8,192 nt of DNA, taken from positions 1-8,192 of the forward strand of contig DATCVR010000291.1 in assembly GCA_036566745.1 (NCBI GenBank), given 5' to 3'. A model generated the notes under the pieces. That model was not told where the DNA came from. It did not search any database and was given only the letters and a program-made list of their open reading frames with translations. Source of the DNA: DATCVR01 sp036566745. GTDB lineage: Bacteria > Actinomycetota > Actinomycetes > Jiangellales > Jiangellaceae. Of the stretch, positions 1-5,544 are shown one piece after another. A program made the position numbers and the translations under genes. Position 1 is the first letter of the stretch. Every line of letters begins with the position of its first letter.

Positions 1-245
1 TGGCCCAGGGCAAGCTCAGCGGCTACGGCGAGATCGTCCGCCACCGTGGCCAGGTGTTCGCGGCGGCGAACTTCGGCGACAACATCTACCGCCTCGGGCC
101 CGGCCTCGACCAGGCCGAGCTGCTCACCGGCCCGATCCCGACGAGCTGGTACACCGTGCCGCAGCTGGAGTTCGAGCGGCGGACCTGGCGCGCGTGGGGC
201 GTGGCCGAGCGGAAACTCGCGCGCTTCGACCTGGGGCCGCGATAG
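1..245 (+). CDS. 3' end of an unrecognised gene (partial)
   Basis: The frame beginning at base 3 is open from the left edge to a TAG at 243-245, giving about 80 C-terminal residues; the start lies outside the window. The peptide is soluble-looking, with aromatic and charged residues (motifs such as GYGEIVRHRG, AANFGDNIYRLG and SWYTVPQLEFERRTWRAW) and no membrane segment. Codon third positions are almost all G or C, as in real genes here, so I take it as genuine coding sequence. I do not recognise the family. A GTG at 54 could start a 63-residue protein, but the frame is equally coding-like upstream, so a longer gene is more likely. It ends 9 bases before the next plus-strand gene and is probably co-transcribed with it. 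Confidence 0.6.
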   Translation, partial: AQGKLSGYGEIVRHRGQVFAAANFGDNIYRLGPGLDQAELLTGPIPTSWYTVPQLEFERRTWRAWGVAERKLARFDLGPR

Positions 246-254
246 CCTCCGGGC

Positions 255-959
255 ATGCCTACCAGGGGTGCGTCCTCGATGGCCGGCCGGCTCTGGCAGC
301 TCGTCACGATCATCGTCGTGCTCGCCTCGCTCGGCACCCAGCTGGTGCTCGTGGTTCGCGGCGTCGACGTCCTCGTGCCCGGTGGGCGGGAGCTGCCTGG
401 CACCGCCCGCCGAGTGGTCAACTTCTTCAGCTACTTCACGGTCCAGAGCAATCTCGTGCTCGCGGTCGGGGCCGCCACGCTGCTGGTCGACTCGCGCCGC
501 GATGGTCCCGGCTGGCGGGTACTGCGCTTCGCCGGCGTCCTCGGGATCGCCATCACCGGCATCGTGTTCGTCACCGTGTTGCGCCCGATCGTCGACCTCG
601 ATGGAGTCTCGGCGCTGACCAACGTGGGCATGCACTACGCGGCGCCGCTGCTCGGTGTCGTGGGGTGGCTGCTGTTCGGGCCACGCCCACGCATCGACGC
701 CCGCACCCTGCTGTGGACGCTGGCCTGGCCGATCGCCTGGCTCGGCTACATCCTGGTGTGGGGCGCGGCCACCGACTGGTACCCGTACCCCTTCGTGGAC
801 GTCGCCGCCCACGGCTACGGCCAGGTGCTGCTGAACTCCGCCGTCATCACGGTGCTCTTCCTGGCCGTGGCCTGGGCATTCATGGCGCTCGACCGCCGGC
901 TGGGCCGAGCTGCGGTCACGACACCGCCTGGGCGCCCTGCCGCAGCAGACCGTACGTGA
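255..959 (+). CDS. Pr6Pr / FAR-17a/AIG1-like six-helix membrane protein
   Basis: The product has 234 residues and about six hydrophobic segments (near 16-36, 56-78, 90-110, 124-142, 152-172 and 194-212), so it is an integral membrane protein. The sequence FFSYFTVQSN (57-66) and the NVGMHYAAPL stretch (123-132) are typical of the bacterial Pr6Pr family, distantly related to eukaryotic AIG1/ADTRP. Those eukaryotic proteins hydrolyse fatty-acid esters of hydroxy fatty acids with a conserved Thr and His; Thr62 and His127 here are plausible equivalents, but that is inference and the bacterial role is unknown. The ATG at 255 has no clear ribosome site. The ATG at 279 (residue 9) follows AGGGG with 10 bases between and may be the true start. 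The TGA at 957-959 lies inside the 3' end of the convergent cimA, an overlap of 44 bases. Confidence 0.8.
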   Translation: MPTRGASSMAGRLWQLVTIIVVLASLGTQLVLVVRGVDVLVPGGRELPGTARRVVNFFSYFTVQSNLVLAVGAATLLVDSRRDGPGWRVLRFAGVLGIAITGIVFVTVLRPIVDLDGVSALTNVGMHYAAPLLGVVGWLLFGPRPRIDARTLLWTLAWPIAWLGYILVWGAATDWYPYPFVDVAAHGYGQVLLNSAVITVLFLAVAWAFMALDRRLGRAAVTTPPGRPAAADRT

Positions 960-2535
960 CGCCGTCGATCAACGCCTGCCACGACGCCTGGACGATGTTG
1001 GCCGCCACCCCCACCGTCTCCCACGACGTCTCGCCGTCGGCCATCTCCACCAGCACCCGGGTGACGGCGTCGCTGCCATGGGCGGCGTCGACGATCCGCA
1101 CCCGGAAGTCGATCAGTTCGAGCTTGGACACCTCGGGGTAGAGCGTGCCGATCGCGGCGCGCAAGGCGTGGTCGAGGGCGTTGACCGGGCCATTGCCCTC
1201 GCCGGTGACCACGGCCCGCTCGCCACCGGCGCGCAGCTTGACCGTGGCCTCGCTGAGCGCCTCACCGTCGGCGCGCGACTCGGTGATGACCCGCCAGCTC
1301 TCGACGTCGAAGAAGCGCAGCGGCTGGCCGTCCGCCTCGGCCCGCAGGAGCAGCTCGAAGGACGCGTCGGCCGCCTCGAAGGTGTAGCCGGCCGCCTCGA
1401 GCTCTTTGACCCGGTTCGTCAGCCGCGCCACGAGGTCGCGGTCGGTGGAGAGGTCGTAGCCCAGCTCACGCCCCTTCAACTCGATGCTGGCGCGACCGGC
1501 CATGTCGGACACGAGCATCCGCATGTCGTTGCCGACCTCGCCGGGATCGGTGTGCTGGTACAGGTCGGGATCGACCTTGATGGCGCTGGCGTGCAGCCCG
1601 GCCTTGTGGGCGAACGCGCTGGCGCCGACGTACGGCTGGCGCGAGTAGGGCACGACGTTGGTGACCTCGGCGACGGCGTGGGCGAGGCGGGTGGCCTCGC
1701 GCAAGGCGCCGCCAGGAAGGACCCGCCGGGTGTCCTTGAGCTCGAGGTTCGCGACCACCGTGATCAGGTCGGCGTTGCCGGTGCGCTCGCCGTAACCGTT
1801 GAGCGTGCCCTGGACGTGGGTGACCCCGGCGTCGACCGCGGCCAGGGTGTTGGCGACCGCGCAGCCGGTGTCGTTGTGGCAGTGGATGCCCAGCCGCACG
1901 CCGGTGGCCTCGGTGACCGCTACGACGGTCTCGCGGACGTCGCCGGGGAGCATGCCGCCGTTGGTGTCGCACAGCACCACGACGTCGGCGCCCGCATCAG
2001 CCGCCGTGCGGACGACGTCGAGGGCGTAGGCGGGGGCGGCGCGGTACCCGTCGAAGAAGTGCTCGGCGTCGAGGAACACCCGGCGTCCCTGAGCGACCAG
2101 GAACGAGACGGTGTCGGCGATCATCGCGAGGTTCTCCGCCAGGGTGGTGCGCAGCGCCCGCTCAACGTGGCCGACGTGGCTCTTGGCGACCAACGTCACC
2201 ACCGGCGCCTGCGCCTCGACCAACGCCGTGACCTGCGGGTCGTTCTCGGCCCGGACACCGGCCTTGCGTGTGGACCCGAACGCCGCGAGCGTCGCCGCGC
2301 CCAGCGTGAGCTCCTCACGGGCCCGCCGGAAGAACTCGGTGTCCTTGGGCACGGCGCCGGGCCAGCCGCCCTCGATGAATCCCACCCCGAGCTGGTCGAG
2401 ATGGCGGGCGATCGCAAGCTTGTCCTGCACGGACAGCGACAGCCCCTCCTGCTGGGCGCCGTCGCGCAGGGTGGTGTCGTAGACGTGGAAGAGTTCGGGA
2501 TCCACGTCGCCGGATGATGTCCGGGTCGTCGTCAC
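916..2535 (-). CDS. cimA: (R)-citramalate synthase CimA
   Basis: This 539-residue enzyme condenses pyruvate with acetyl-CoA to (R)-citramalate, the first step of the threonine-independent route to 2-oxobutanoate and isoleucine. The N-terminal half is an HMGL-like TIM barrel: YDTTLRDG (19-26, catalytic Arg24 and metal ligand Asp25), GFIEGGWPG (52-60), the HCHND metal motif (218-222), GYGERTGNA (248-256) and AFAHKAGLHASAI (308-320). The last 145 or so residues form a LeuA-type regulatory dimerisation domain ending in GVAANIVQASWQAL, typical of CimA. The length fits the citramalate synthase class, and the FIEGGWPG and FAHKAGLHASA signatures favour it over 2-isopropylmalate synthase. The start is a GTG at 2535, preceded by GAGG 5 bases upstream. 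The gene stands alone behind a leader with an intrinsic terminator, suggesting attenuation. Feedback inhibition by isoleucine is known for the family but not readable here. Confidence 0.93.
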   Translation of the reverse strand: MTTTRTSSGDVDPELFHVYDTTLRDGAQQEGLSLSVQDKLAIARHLDQLGVGFIEGGWPGAVPKDTEFFRRAREELTLGAATLAAFGSTRKAGVRAENDPQVTALVEAQAPVVTLVAKSHVGHVERALRTTLAENLAMIADTVSFLVAQGRRVFLDAEHFFDGYRAAPAYALDVVRTAADAGADVVVLCDTNGGMLPGDVRETVVAVTEATGVRLGIHCHNDTGCAVANTLAAVDAGVTHVQGTLNGYGERTGNADLITVVANLELKDTRRVLPGGALREATRLAHAVAEVTNVVPYSRQPYVGASAFAHKAGLHASAIKVDPDLYQHTDPGEVGNDMRMLVSDMAGRASIELKGRELGYDLSTDRDLVARLTNRVKELEAAGYTFEAADASFELLLRAEADGQPLRFFDVESWRVITESRADGEALSEATVKLRAGGERAVVTGEGNGPVNALDHALRAAIGTLYPEVSKLELIDFRVRIVDAAHGSDAVTRVLVEMADGETSWETVGVAANIVQASWQALIDGVTYGLLRQGAQAVS

Positions 2536-2540
2536 GGGTA

Positions 2541-2544
2541 CCTC
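2541..2544 (-). promoter_or_regulatory. Ribosome binding site of cimA
   Basis: On the minus strand GAGG lies 5 bases before the GTG at 2535. It supports this GTG as the cimA start. It lies downstream of the terminator hairpin and outside it, so control here would act on transcription, not by hiding this site. Confidence 0.6.
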
Positions 2545-2580
2545 GCTGTTCGTCGAGAGGGGTGTGTGTGCCGGGGAAAC

Positions 2581-2611
2581 AAAAAAGACCCCTCGCGGGT
2601 GCGAAGGGTCT
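2581..2611 (-). terminator. Intrinsic terminator in the cimA leader (probable attenuator)
   Basis: The minus-strand RNA forms an 11-bp stem, AGACCCUUCGC paired with GCGAGGGGUCU, around an ACCC loop, followed by a run of six U. One pair is a G-U wobble on the minus strand but would be a C-A mismatch on the plus strand. Together with the U tract this fixes the working direction as leftward, toward cimA. The run ends 45 bases before the cimA GTG. Between it and the start I find no TANNNT-like -10 element, so the cimA promoter should lie upstream and transcripts must pass this terminator. It could instead end transcripts from the glycosyltransferase gene, whose stop is 165 bases upstream, but cimA would then lack a visible promoter. 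Confidence 0.88.
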
Positions 2612-2644
2612 GCGCGCTGGCGGAGGTGCTAGATGCCGGCGCGC
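2612..2644 (-). promoter_or_regulatory. GC-only hairpin preceding the terminator
   Basis: In the minus-strand RNA, GCGCGC at 2644-2639 pairs perfectly with GCGCGC at 2617-2612. After a one-base mismatch on each side GGC (2637-2635) pairs with GCC (2621-2619). The 13-base loop holds CACCUCC, which resembles the 16S anti-Shine-Dalgarno sequence. The helix starts right after the leader ORF stop codon and ends right before the terminator stem, on which it could stack. A ribosome paused in the leader ORF would cover its 5' arm. Part of the loop and 3' arm (CCUC, then GC) could also pair with the terminator 3' arm, giving a weak antiterminator. The pairing is seen in the sequence; the function is inferred. 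Confidence 0.45.
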
Positions 2645-2671
2645 CTACGTAATCATCGTGGAATGAAACAC
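2645..2671 (-). CDS. Candidate cimA leader peptide, MFHSTMIT
   Basis: A minus-strand GTG at 2671 opens an eight-codon frame ending in TAG at 2647-2645. AAGG lies 8 bases upstream, a normal ribosome-site spacing. The penultimate sense codon is ATT, an uncommon Ile codon in this GC-rich DNA where ATC dominates, and isoleucine is the end product of the CimA route. An in-frame GTG at 2680 would extend the peptide by Ser-Val-Val codons but has poor spacing. The frame stops 33 bases before the terminator stem, with a GC hairpin between. Only one Ile codon is present, fewer than in classical ilv leaders, so the role as a sensing peptide is a hypothesis. Confidence 0.4.
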   Translation of the reverse strand: MFHSTMIT

Positions 2672-2775
2672 GACTGACACCTTGCCACACCGAGGGCCAC
2701 GAGGCGAGACCCGCTGACCACATCGTGGACACCGGATGGACGGGCCAGATCGCCCGACCCCTCATCGCCGGGCGC
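2672..2775 (-). other. Upstream part of the cimA leader/promoter region
   Basis: This stretch lies between the glycosyltransferase stop and the leader ORF, within the 240-base gap before cimA. It should hold the cimA promoter if cimA is transcribed on its own. I could not find a convincing -35/-10 pair. A small inverted repeat CCAC-GAT-GTGG is present, and TCCACGATG occurs both here (2721-2729) and inside the leader ORF (2654-2662). Confidence 0.3.
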
Positions 2776-3582
2776 TCATCGACCGGCAGCTCCCGGGCCG
2801 TCCACCCGGGCGCGGCGGCGTACCCGGCGCGCGGCCACGGCCTCGGCCACCTCGCCGTGCCCCGTGGCGGTCATGCTGGCGGGGTGCTTGCGGTACGCCA
2901 TGACGTAGTCGTCGCACCACGCCCCGGCGTGCCGCTCCGAGATCCAGGCGATCAGCGAGACGTCCTCGGACACCGTGCGCAGGAACTCGTCCCAGCCGCC
3001 CGCCCGCCGGGCCACCTCGGTGCTCAGGAGAGTCGCGCCGGAGCACAGCACGGGGTAGACGCCAGTGCGGTCCGCCTGCGCCAGGAAGCCTCCGACCGGA
3101 ATGGTCGTGTGGAACGGCGCCAGCTCGACCGGCGGCTTGTAGACCACGGTCTCGCCGTCGGCCGCGACGTCGTAGGCGAGTCCGGCCGACCACACGGCGG
3201 ACTGCGCCTGGGCAGCGGCCACGAGGAGGTCGACTCCCCCGGCCAGCGGGACGTCATCGGCGTCGAAGGCGTAGATCCACTCGCCGGAGGCCTGCGCCAA
3301 CCCGGCGTTGCGAGCGTGGGCGGTGCCACGGTTCACCACGCTGCCGAGGACCCGGATGCGGGGATCGGCGCCGACGGCGTCCCGCACGCGGTCTGGGTCG
3401 GAGCCGTCACACACCACCACCCACTCGAGGACGGTGTCGTTGAGGTCGAGGACGTCGCGGGCCACCCGCAGGTAGCGCGGATCCCATCGGGGGCCGACCG
3501 GGGTGAGGACCGTGACCGATCGATCGGGCAACGGGCTGCTCCTCGCGGGTCGCGGCGGGCCGGGCGGGTCGGCGACGCTCAC
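2776..3582 (-). CDS. Family 2 glycosyltransferase
   Basis: The 268-residue product has a GT-A fold typical of family 2 enzymes, which move a sugar from an NDP-sugar to an acceptor. Visible motifs are TVLTPVG (24-30, first strand), VVVCDGSDPD (55-64, nucleotide binding, with Cys in place of the usual first Asp), NRGTAHARNAGL (84-95), the metal-binding DAD in FDADD (106-110), GGWDEF (195-200), SEDVSL (205-210, the probable catalytic acid position) and YRKHPASMT (230-238). No membrane helix is seen, so it is probably cytoplasmic or peripheral. Donor and acceptor cannot be told. The GTG at 3582 has no spaced ribosome site and gives a Pro/Arg-rich leader; TTG at 3531, with GAGGAG 7 bases upstream, is a credible alternative and still retains the whole fold. 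The gene is 41 bases after the acetyltransferase and probably shares its transcript. Confidence 0.85.
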   Translation of the reverse strand: MSVADPPGPPRPARSSPLPDRSVTVLTPVGPRWDPRYLRVARDVLDLNDTVLEWVVVCDGSDPDRVRDAVGADPRIRVLGSVVNRGTAHARNAGLAQASGEWIYAFDADDVPLAGGVDLLVAAAQAQSAVWSAGLAYDVAADGETVVYKPPVELAPFHTTIPVGGFLAQADRTGVYPVLCSGATLLSTEVARRAGGWDEFLRTVSEDVSLIAWISERHAGAWCDDYVMAYRKHPASMTATGHGEVAEAVAARRVRRRARVDGPGAAGR

Positions 3583-3621
3583 CCCCGATTGTCTCAGGCG
3601 CCGACGACAACCCGGCGGGGG
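3582..3621 (-). repeat. Long imperfect hairpin between the acetyltransferase and glycosyltransferase genes
   Basis: CCCCCG (minus 3587-3582 side) pairs with CGGGGG (3621-3616), and inside it TTGTC pairs with GACAA (3589-3593 with 3606-3610), separated by an asymmetric internal loop. The helix takes up nearly the whole intergenic gap and includes the first base of the GTG start at 3582. No U tract follows, so it is not a good intrinsic terminator. It could lower translation from that GTG or mark an mRNA stability boundary. Confidence 0.4.
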
Positions 3622-3623
3622 CC

Positions 3624-4178
3624 TCAGAGCTCGTCGAACGGCGCAGCGTAGACGAAGCGCCCCACGATCGAGGACCGGTACGCCGACAGGGTGCGGACCT
3701 GGAAGTACGTACCCCAGGCATCGTCGGGAGGGAGCACGCCGAACTCGGCGGCCGGACGGAACCCGAACCGGCCGTAGTACGCAGGCTCGCCCAGCAGCAC
3801 GACGAGGGGCTCGTCGAGGGCGTCGGCCGCCGCGAGCACGGCATGCAGCAACGCCTTGCCGACACCCCGGCGCTGGTGAGACGGCAGCACGCTGACCGGA
3901 CCCACGGCGACCGCCGGCACCGTACCGACGTGTCCGCGGGTGCCGACCGCATGGCCCACCACCGCACCGGCGTCGTCGCCGGCGGCACCGCTCTCGGCGA
4001 CCAGCGACAGCTGAGGCATCCAGCCCGGATCGGTGCGCAGCTTGTCGAGCAGCGTCACCTCTCCAGGCGGCCCGCCGGGCTCGACCGGCGGAGCGGAGTG
4101 CGGCATCGGGCGGAACGCCGCGGCGGTCACCTCGCGCACGGCAGCGAGGTCGGCATCGGTCTCACGTCGGATCAGCAT
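3624..4178 (-). CDS. GNAT family N-acetyltransferase (YhbS/COG3153-like)
   Basis: This 184-residue protein has the acetyl-CoA binding motif A, VGPVSVLPSHQRRGVGKALL (92-111), whose QRRGVG loop binds the pyrophosphate of CoA. It is followed by the LGEPAYYGRFGFRPA segment (129-143) characteristic of the YhbS-like branch. The N-terminus IRRETDADLAAVREVTAAAF is the usual first strand and helix. It would transfer an acetyl group from acetyl-CoA to an amine, but the substrate cannot be read. The ATG at 4178 starts the fold exactly where expected; its ribosome site is weak. It lies 134 bases downstream of ilvE, and I see no clear promoter or terminator in that gap. Nothing links it to branched-chain amino acid synthesis except position. 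Confidence 0.88.
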   Translation of the reverse strand: MLIRRETDADLAAVREVTAAAFRPMPHSAPPVEPGGPPGEVTLLDKLRTDPGWMPQLSLVAESGAAGDDAGAVVGHAVGTRGHVGTVPAVAVGPVSVLPSHQRRGVGKALLHAVLAAADALDEPLVVLLGEPAYYGRFGFRPAAEFGVLPPDDAWGTYFQVRTLSAYRSSIVGRFVYAAPFDEL

Positions 4179-4312
4179 GACGCTCAGCCTGACGTCGCGG
4201 CGCAGGCGGACTCAACCGGTTTTCCCGCCCGGCGATCGTCGGAAGCTGCCGGCCGCGCTGGCCACCACATGCTCCCAACGATCACCCGGGATGCGGGGTC
4301 GGTGTGGGCCGG

Positions 4313-5410
4313 TCAGGCGATGCGGTGCATCCAGCCGTGAGTGTCCTCGGCGCGGCCACACTGGACGTCGAGCAGGGCCTGCCGGATCTGCTGGGTCACG
4401 GGGCCGGGCTCGTCGCCCATCGACAGCTCACCGTCGTCCCAGGCCAGCCGCCCCAGCGGCGTGACCACGGCCGCCGTGCCGCATGCGAACACCTCGGTGA
4501 TCTCTCCGGAAGCGACATCCTGGCGCCACTCGTCGATGGACACCCGGCGCTCCTCGACCTTGTAACCGAGGTCGCCCGCCAGGGTGATGATGGAGTCGCG
4601 AGTGATGCCCTCGAGGATGGTGCCGGTGAGCTCCGGAGTGACGATCGAGCCGTCGGCCCGCGCGAAGTAGAGGTTCATCCCGCCGAGCTCCTCGACCCAG
4701 CGCCGCTCGACGGCGTCGAGGAAACAGACCTGGTCGCAACCGTGCGCGATCGCCTCTTGCTGGGCGATCAGGCTGGCGGCGTAGTTGCCGGCGCACTTCA
4801 CCGCACCGGTGCCGCCGGGCGCGGCGCGGGTGTACTCCGAGGACAGCCAGATGCTGACCGGCTTGAGGCCCGAGGAGAAGTACGCACCGGCCGGCGAGGC
4901 GATGACGCAGAACGTGACCTCCTTGGCCGGGCGGACGCCGAGGAAGGCCTCGGAGGCGAACATGAACGGGCGCAGATAGAGGCTGGCCTCGGCGCCGCTG
5001 GGCACCCACGCGGCGTCGGTGCGGACCAGCAGGTCGACGGCCTCGACGAACGACGCCACGGGCACCTCGGGCAACGCGAGGCGCTCGGCACCGCTGGCGA
5101 ACCGCGCAGCGTTGGCCTCCGGGCGGAAGGACCAGACGGAGCCGTCGGCATGACGGTAGGCCTTGAGCCCCTCGAAGATCGCCTGCGCGTAGTGCAGCAC
5201 CGCCGTGGCGGGGTCGAGGCTCAGCGGAGCGTAGGGCCGCAGGCCGGCGTCGTGCCAGCCGGTGTCGGGACCCCAGGTGGCCGTGACCATGTGGTCGGTG
5301 AACGCCGTGCCGAAGCCTGGTGCCTCGAGGATCTCGTCGCGCCGCGCCGCCGGTACCGGATTCGACGAGAGGGTCGTCGAGAACTCCAGTGCGGGCGCGG
5401 TCACGGTCAT
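4313..5410 (-). CDS. ilvE: Branched-chain amino acid aminotransferase IlvE
   Basis: This 365-residue, PLP-dependent class IV aminotransferase interconverts Leu, Ile and Val with their 2-oxo acids using glutamate/2-oxoglutarate, the last step of their synthesis. Signatures in order: YAQAIFEGLKAYR (74-86), LYLRPFMFASE (145-154), GAVKCAGNYAAS (202-213, with Lys205 as the probable Schiff-base lysine), EELGGMN (240-246), GTILEGITRDSI (263-274) and ACGTAAVVTPLG (309-320, cofactor phosphate region). The length and the GMN and CGTAAVV motifs match actinobacterial IlvE rather than D-amino acid transaminase. I chose ATG 5410, with AAGGGG 10 bases upstream; the frame extends to 5434 but adds only an unlikely peptide. 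It lies 134 bases after leuB, behind its own candidate promoter and operator. Confidence 0.95.
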   Translation of the reverse strand: MTVTAPALEFSTTLSSNPVPAARRDEILEAPGFGTAFTDHMVTATWGPDTGWHDAGLRPYAPLSLDPATAVLHYAQAIFEGLKAYRHADGSVWSFRPEANAARFASGAERLALPEVPVASFVEAVDLLVRTDAAWVPSGAEASLYLRPFMFASEAFLGVRPAKEVTFCVIASPAGAYFSSGLKPVSIWLSSEYTRAAPGGTGAVKCAGNYAASLIAQQEAIAHGCDQVCFLDAVERRWVEELGGMNLYFARADGSIVTPELTGTILEGITRDSIITLAGDLGYKVEERRVSIDEWRQDVASGEITEVFACGTAAVVTPLGRLAWDDGELSMGDEPGPVTQQIRQALLDVQCGRAEDTHGWMHRIA

Positions 5411-5438
5411 GGCGCACGATCCCCTTCGAGGCAAGTAG

Positions 5439-5450
5439 TTGGACGTCCAA
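5439..5450. promoter_or_regulatory. Palindromic candidate operator upstream of ilvE
   Basis: TTGGACGTCCAA is a perfect 12-bp palindrome. With flanks it becomes GTAGTTGGACGTCCAAGTAC (5435-5454), symmetrical at all but one position per half. It sits just downstream of the candidate -10, over the predicted transcription start and 28 bases before the ilvE ATG, where a dimeric repressor would block initiation. I see no second copy in the window. The regulator is unknown. Confidence 0.55.
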
Positions 5451-5455
5451 GTACA

Positions 5456-5485
5456 ACGCTACCTGGCCAGTGGGACGCGCGTAAA
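5456..5485 (-). promoter_or_regulatory. Candidate ilvE promoter
   Basis: On the minus strand TTTACG (5485-5480) and TAGCGT (5461-5456) are separated by 18 bases, an acceptable -35/-10 pair for a primary sigma factor (three of six matches in the -10 core, including the key TA and T). The start would fall near 5448-5452, inside the palindrome, giving an untranslated leader of about 40 bases. This is a pattern match only. Confidence 0.4.
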
Positions 5486-5503
5486 CGCCGGTGTGGACCG
5501 GCG
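5486..5503 (-). terminator. Weak terminator-like hairpin after leuB
   Basis: CGCCGGT and ACCGGCG form a perfect 7-bp stem with a CCAC loop, 41 bases past the leuB stop. In the minus-strand RNA it is followed by UUUACG, only three U residues. It may slow or partly end leuB transcripts just before the ilvE promoter, whose -35 it abuts. The short U run keeps confidence low. Confidence 0.4.
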
Positions 5504-5544
5504 GTGACCACGGCCAGGGACGCGCACGCGGCGCCGGTGGAAGC

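Noticed and set aside
1078..2517. 479-codon plus-strand open frame opposite cimA
   Set aside because: It mirrors the real gene, with composition driven by G/C third positions on the other strand (Gly/Val/Asp/His-rich, no recognisable domain). CimA motifs on the minus strand are unambiguous.
2586..2700. T-box riboswitch upstream of cimA
   Set aside because: I looked for the conserved T-box bulge sequence (TGGNACCGCG-like) and specifier domain and did not find them.
2654..2729. Direct repeat TCCACGATG, two copies 67 bases apart
   Set aside because: Nine bases, only two copies, with no extension; compatible with chance.
2532..2765. 77-codon minus-strand frame covering the cimA leader
   Set aside because: It runs straight through the terminator hairpin and U tract, lacks coding bias and has no ribosome site; the region is better explained as regulatory RNA.
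4179..4312. Terminator or promoter between ilvE and the acetyltransferase gene
   Set aside because: The gap contains AACCGGTT and other short palindromes but no hairpin with a T run and no credible -35/-10 pair.
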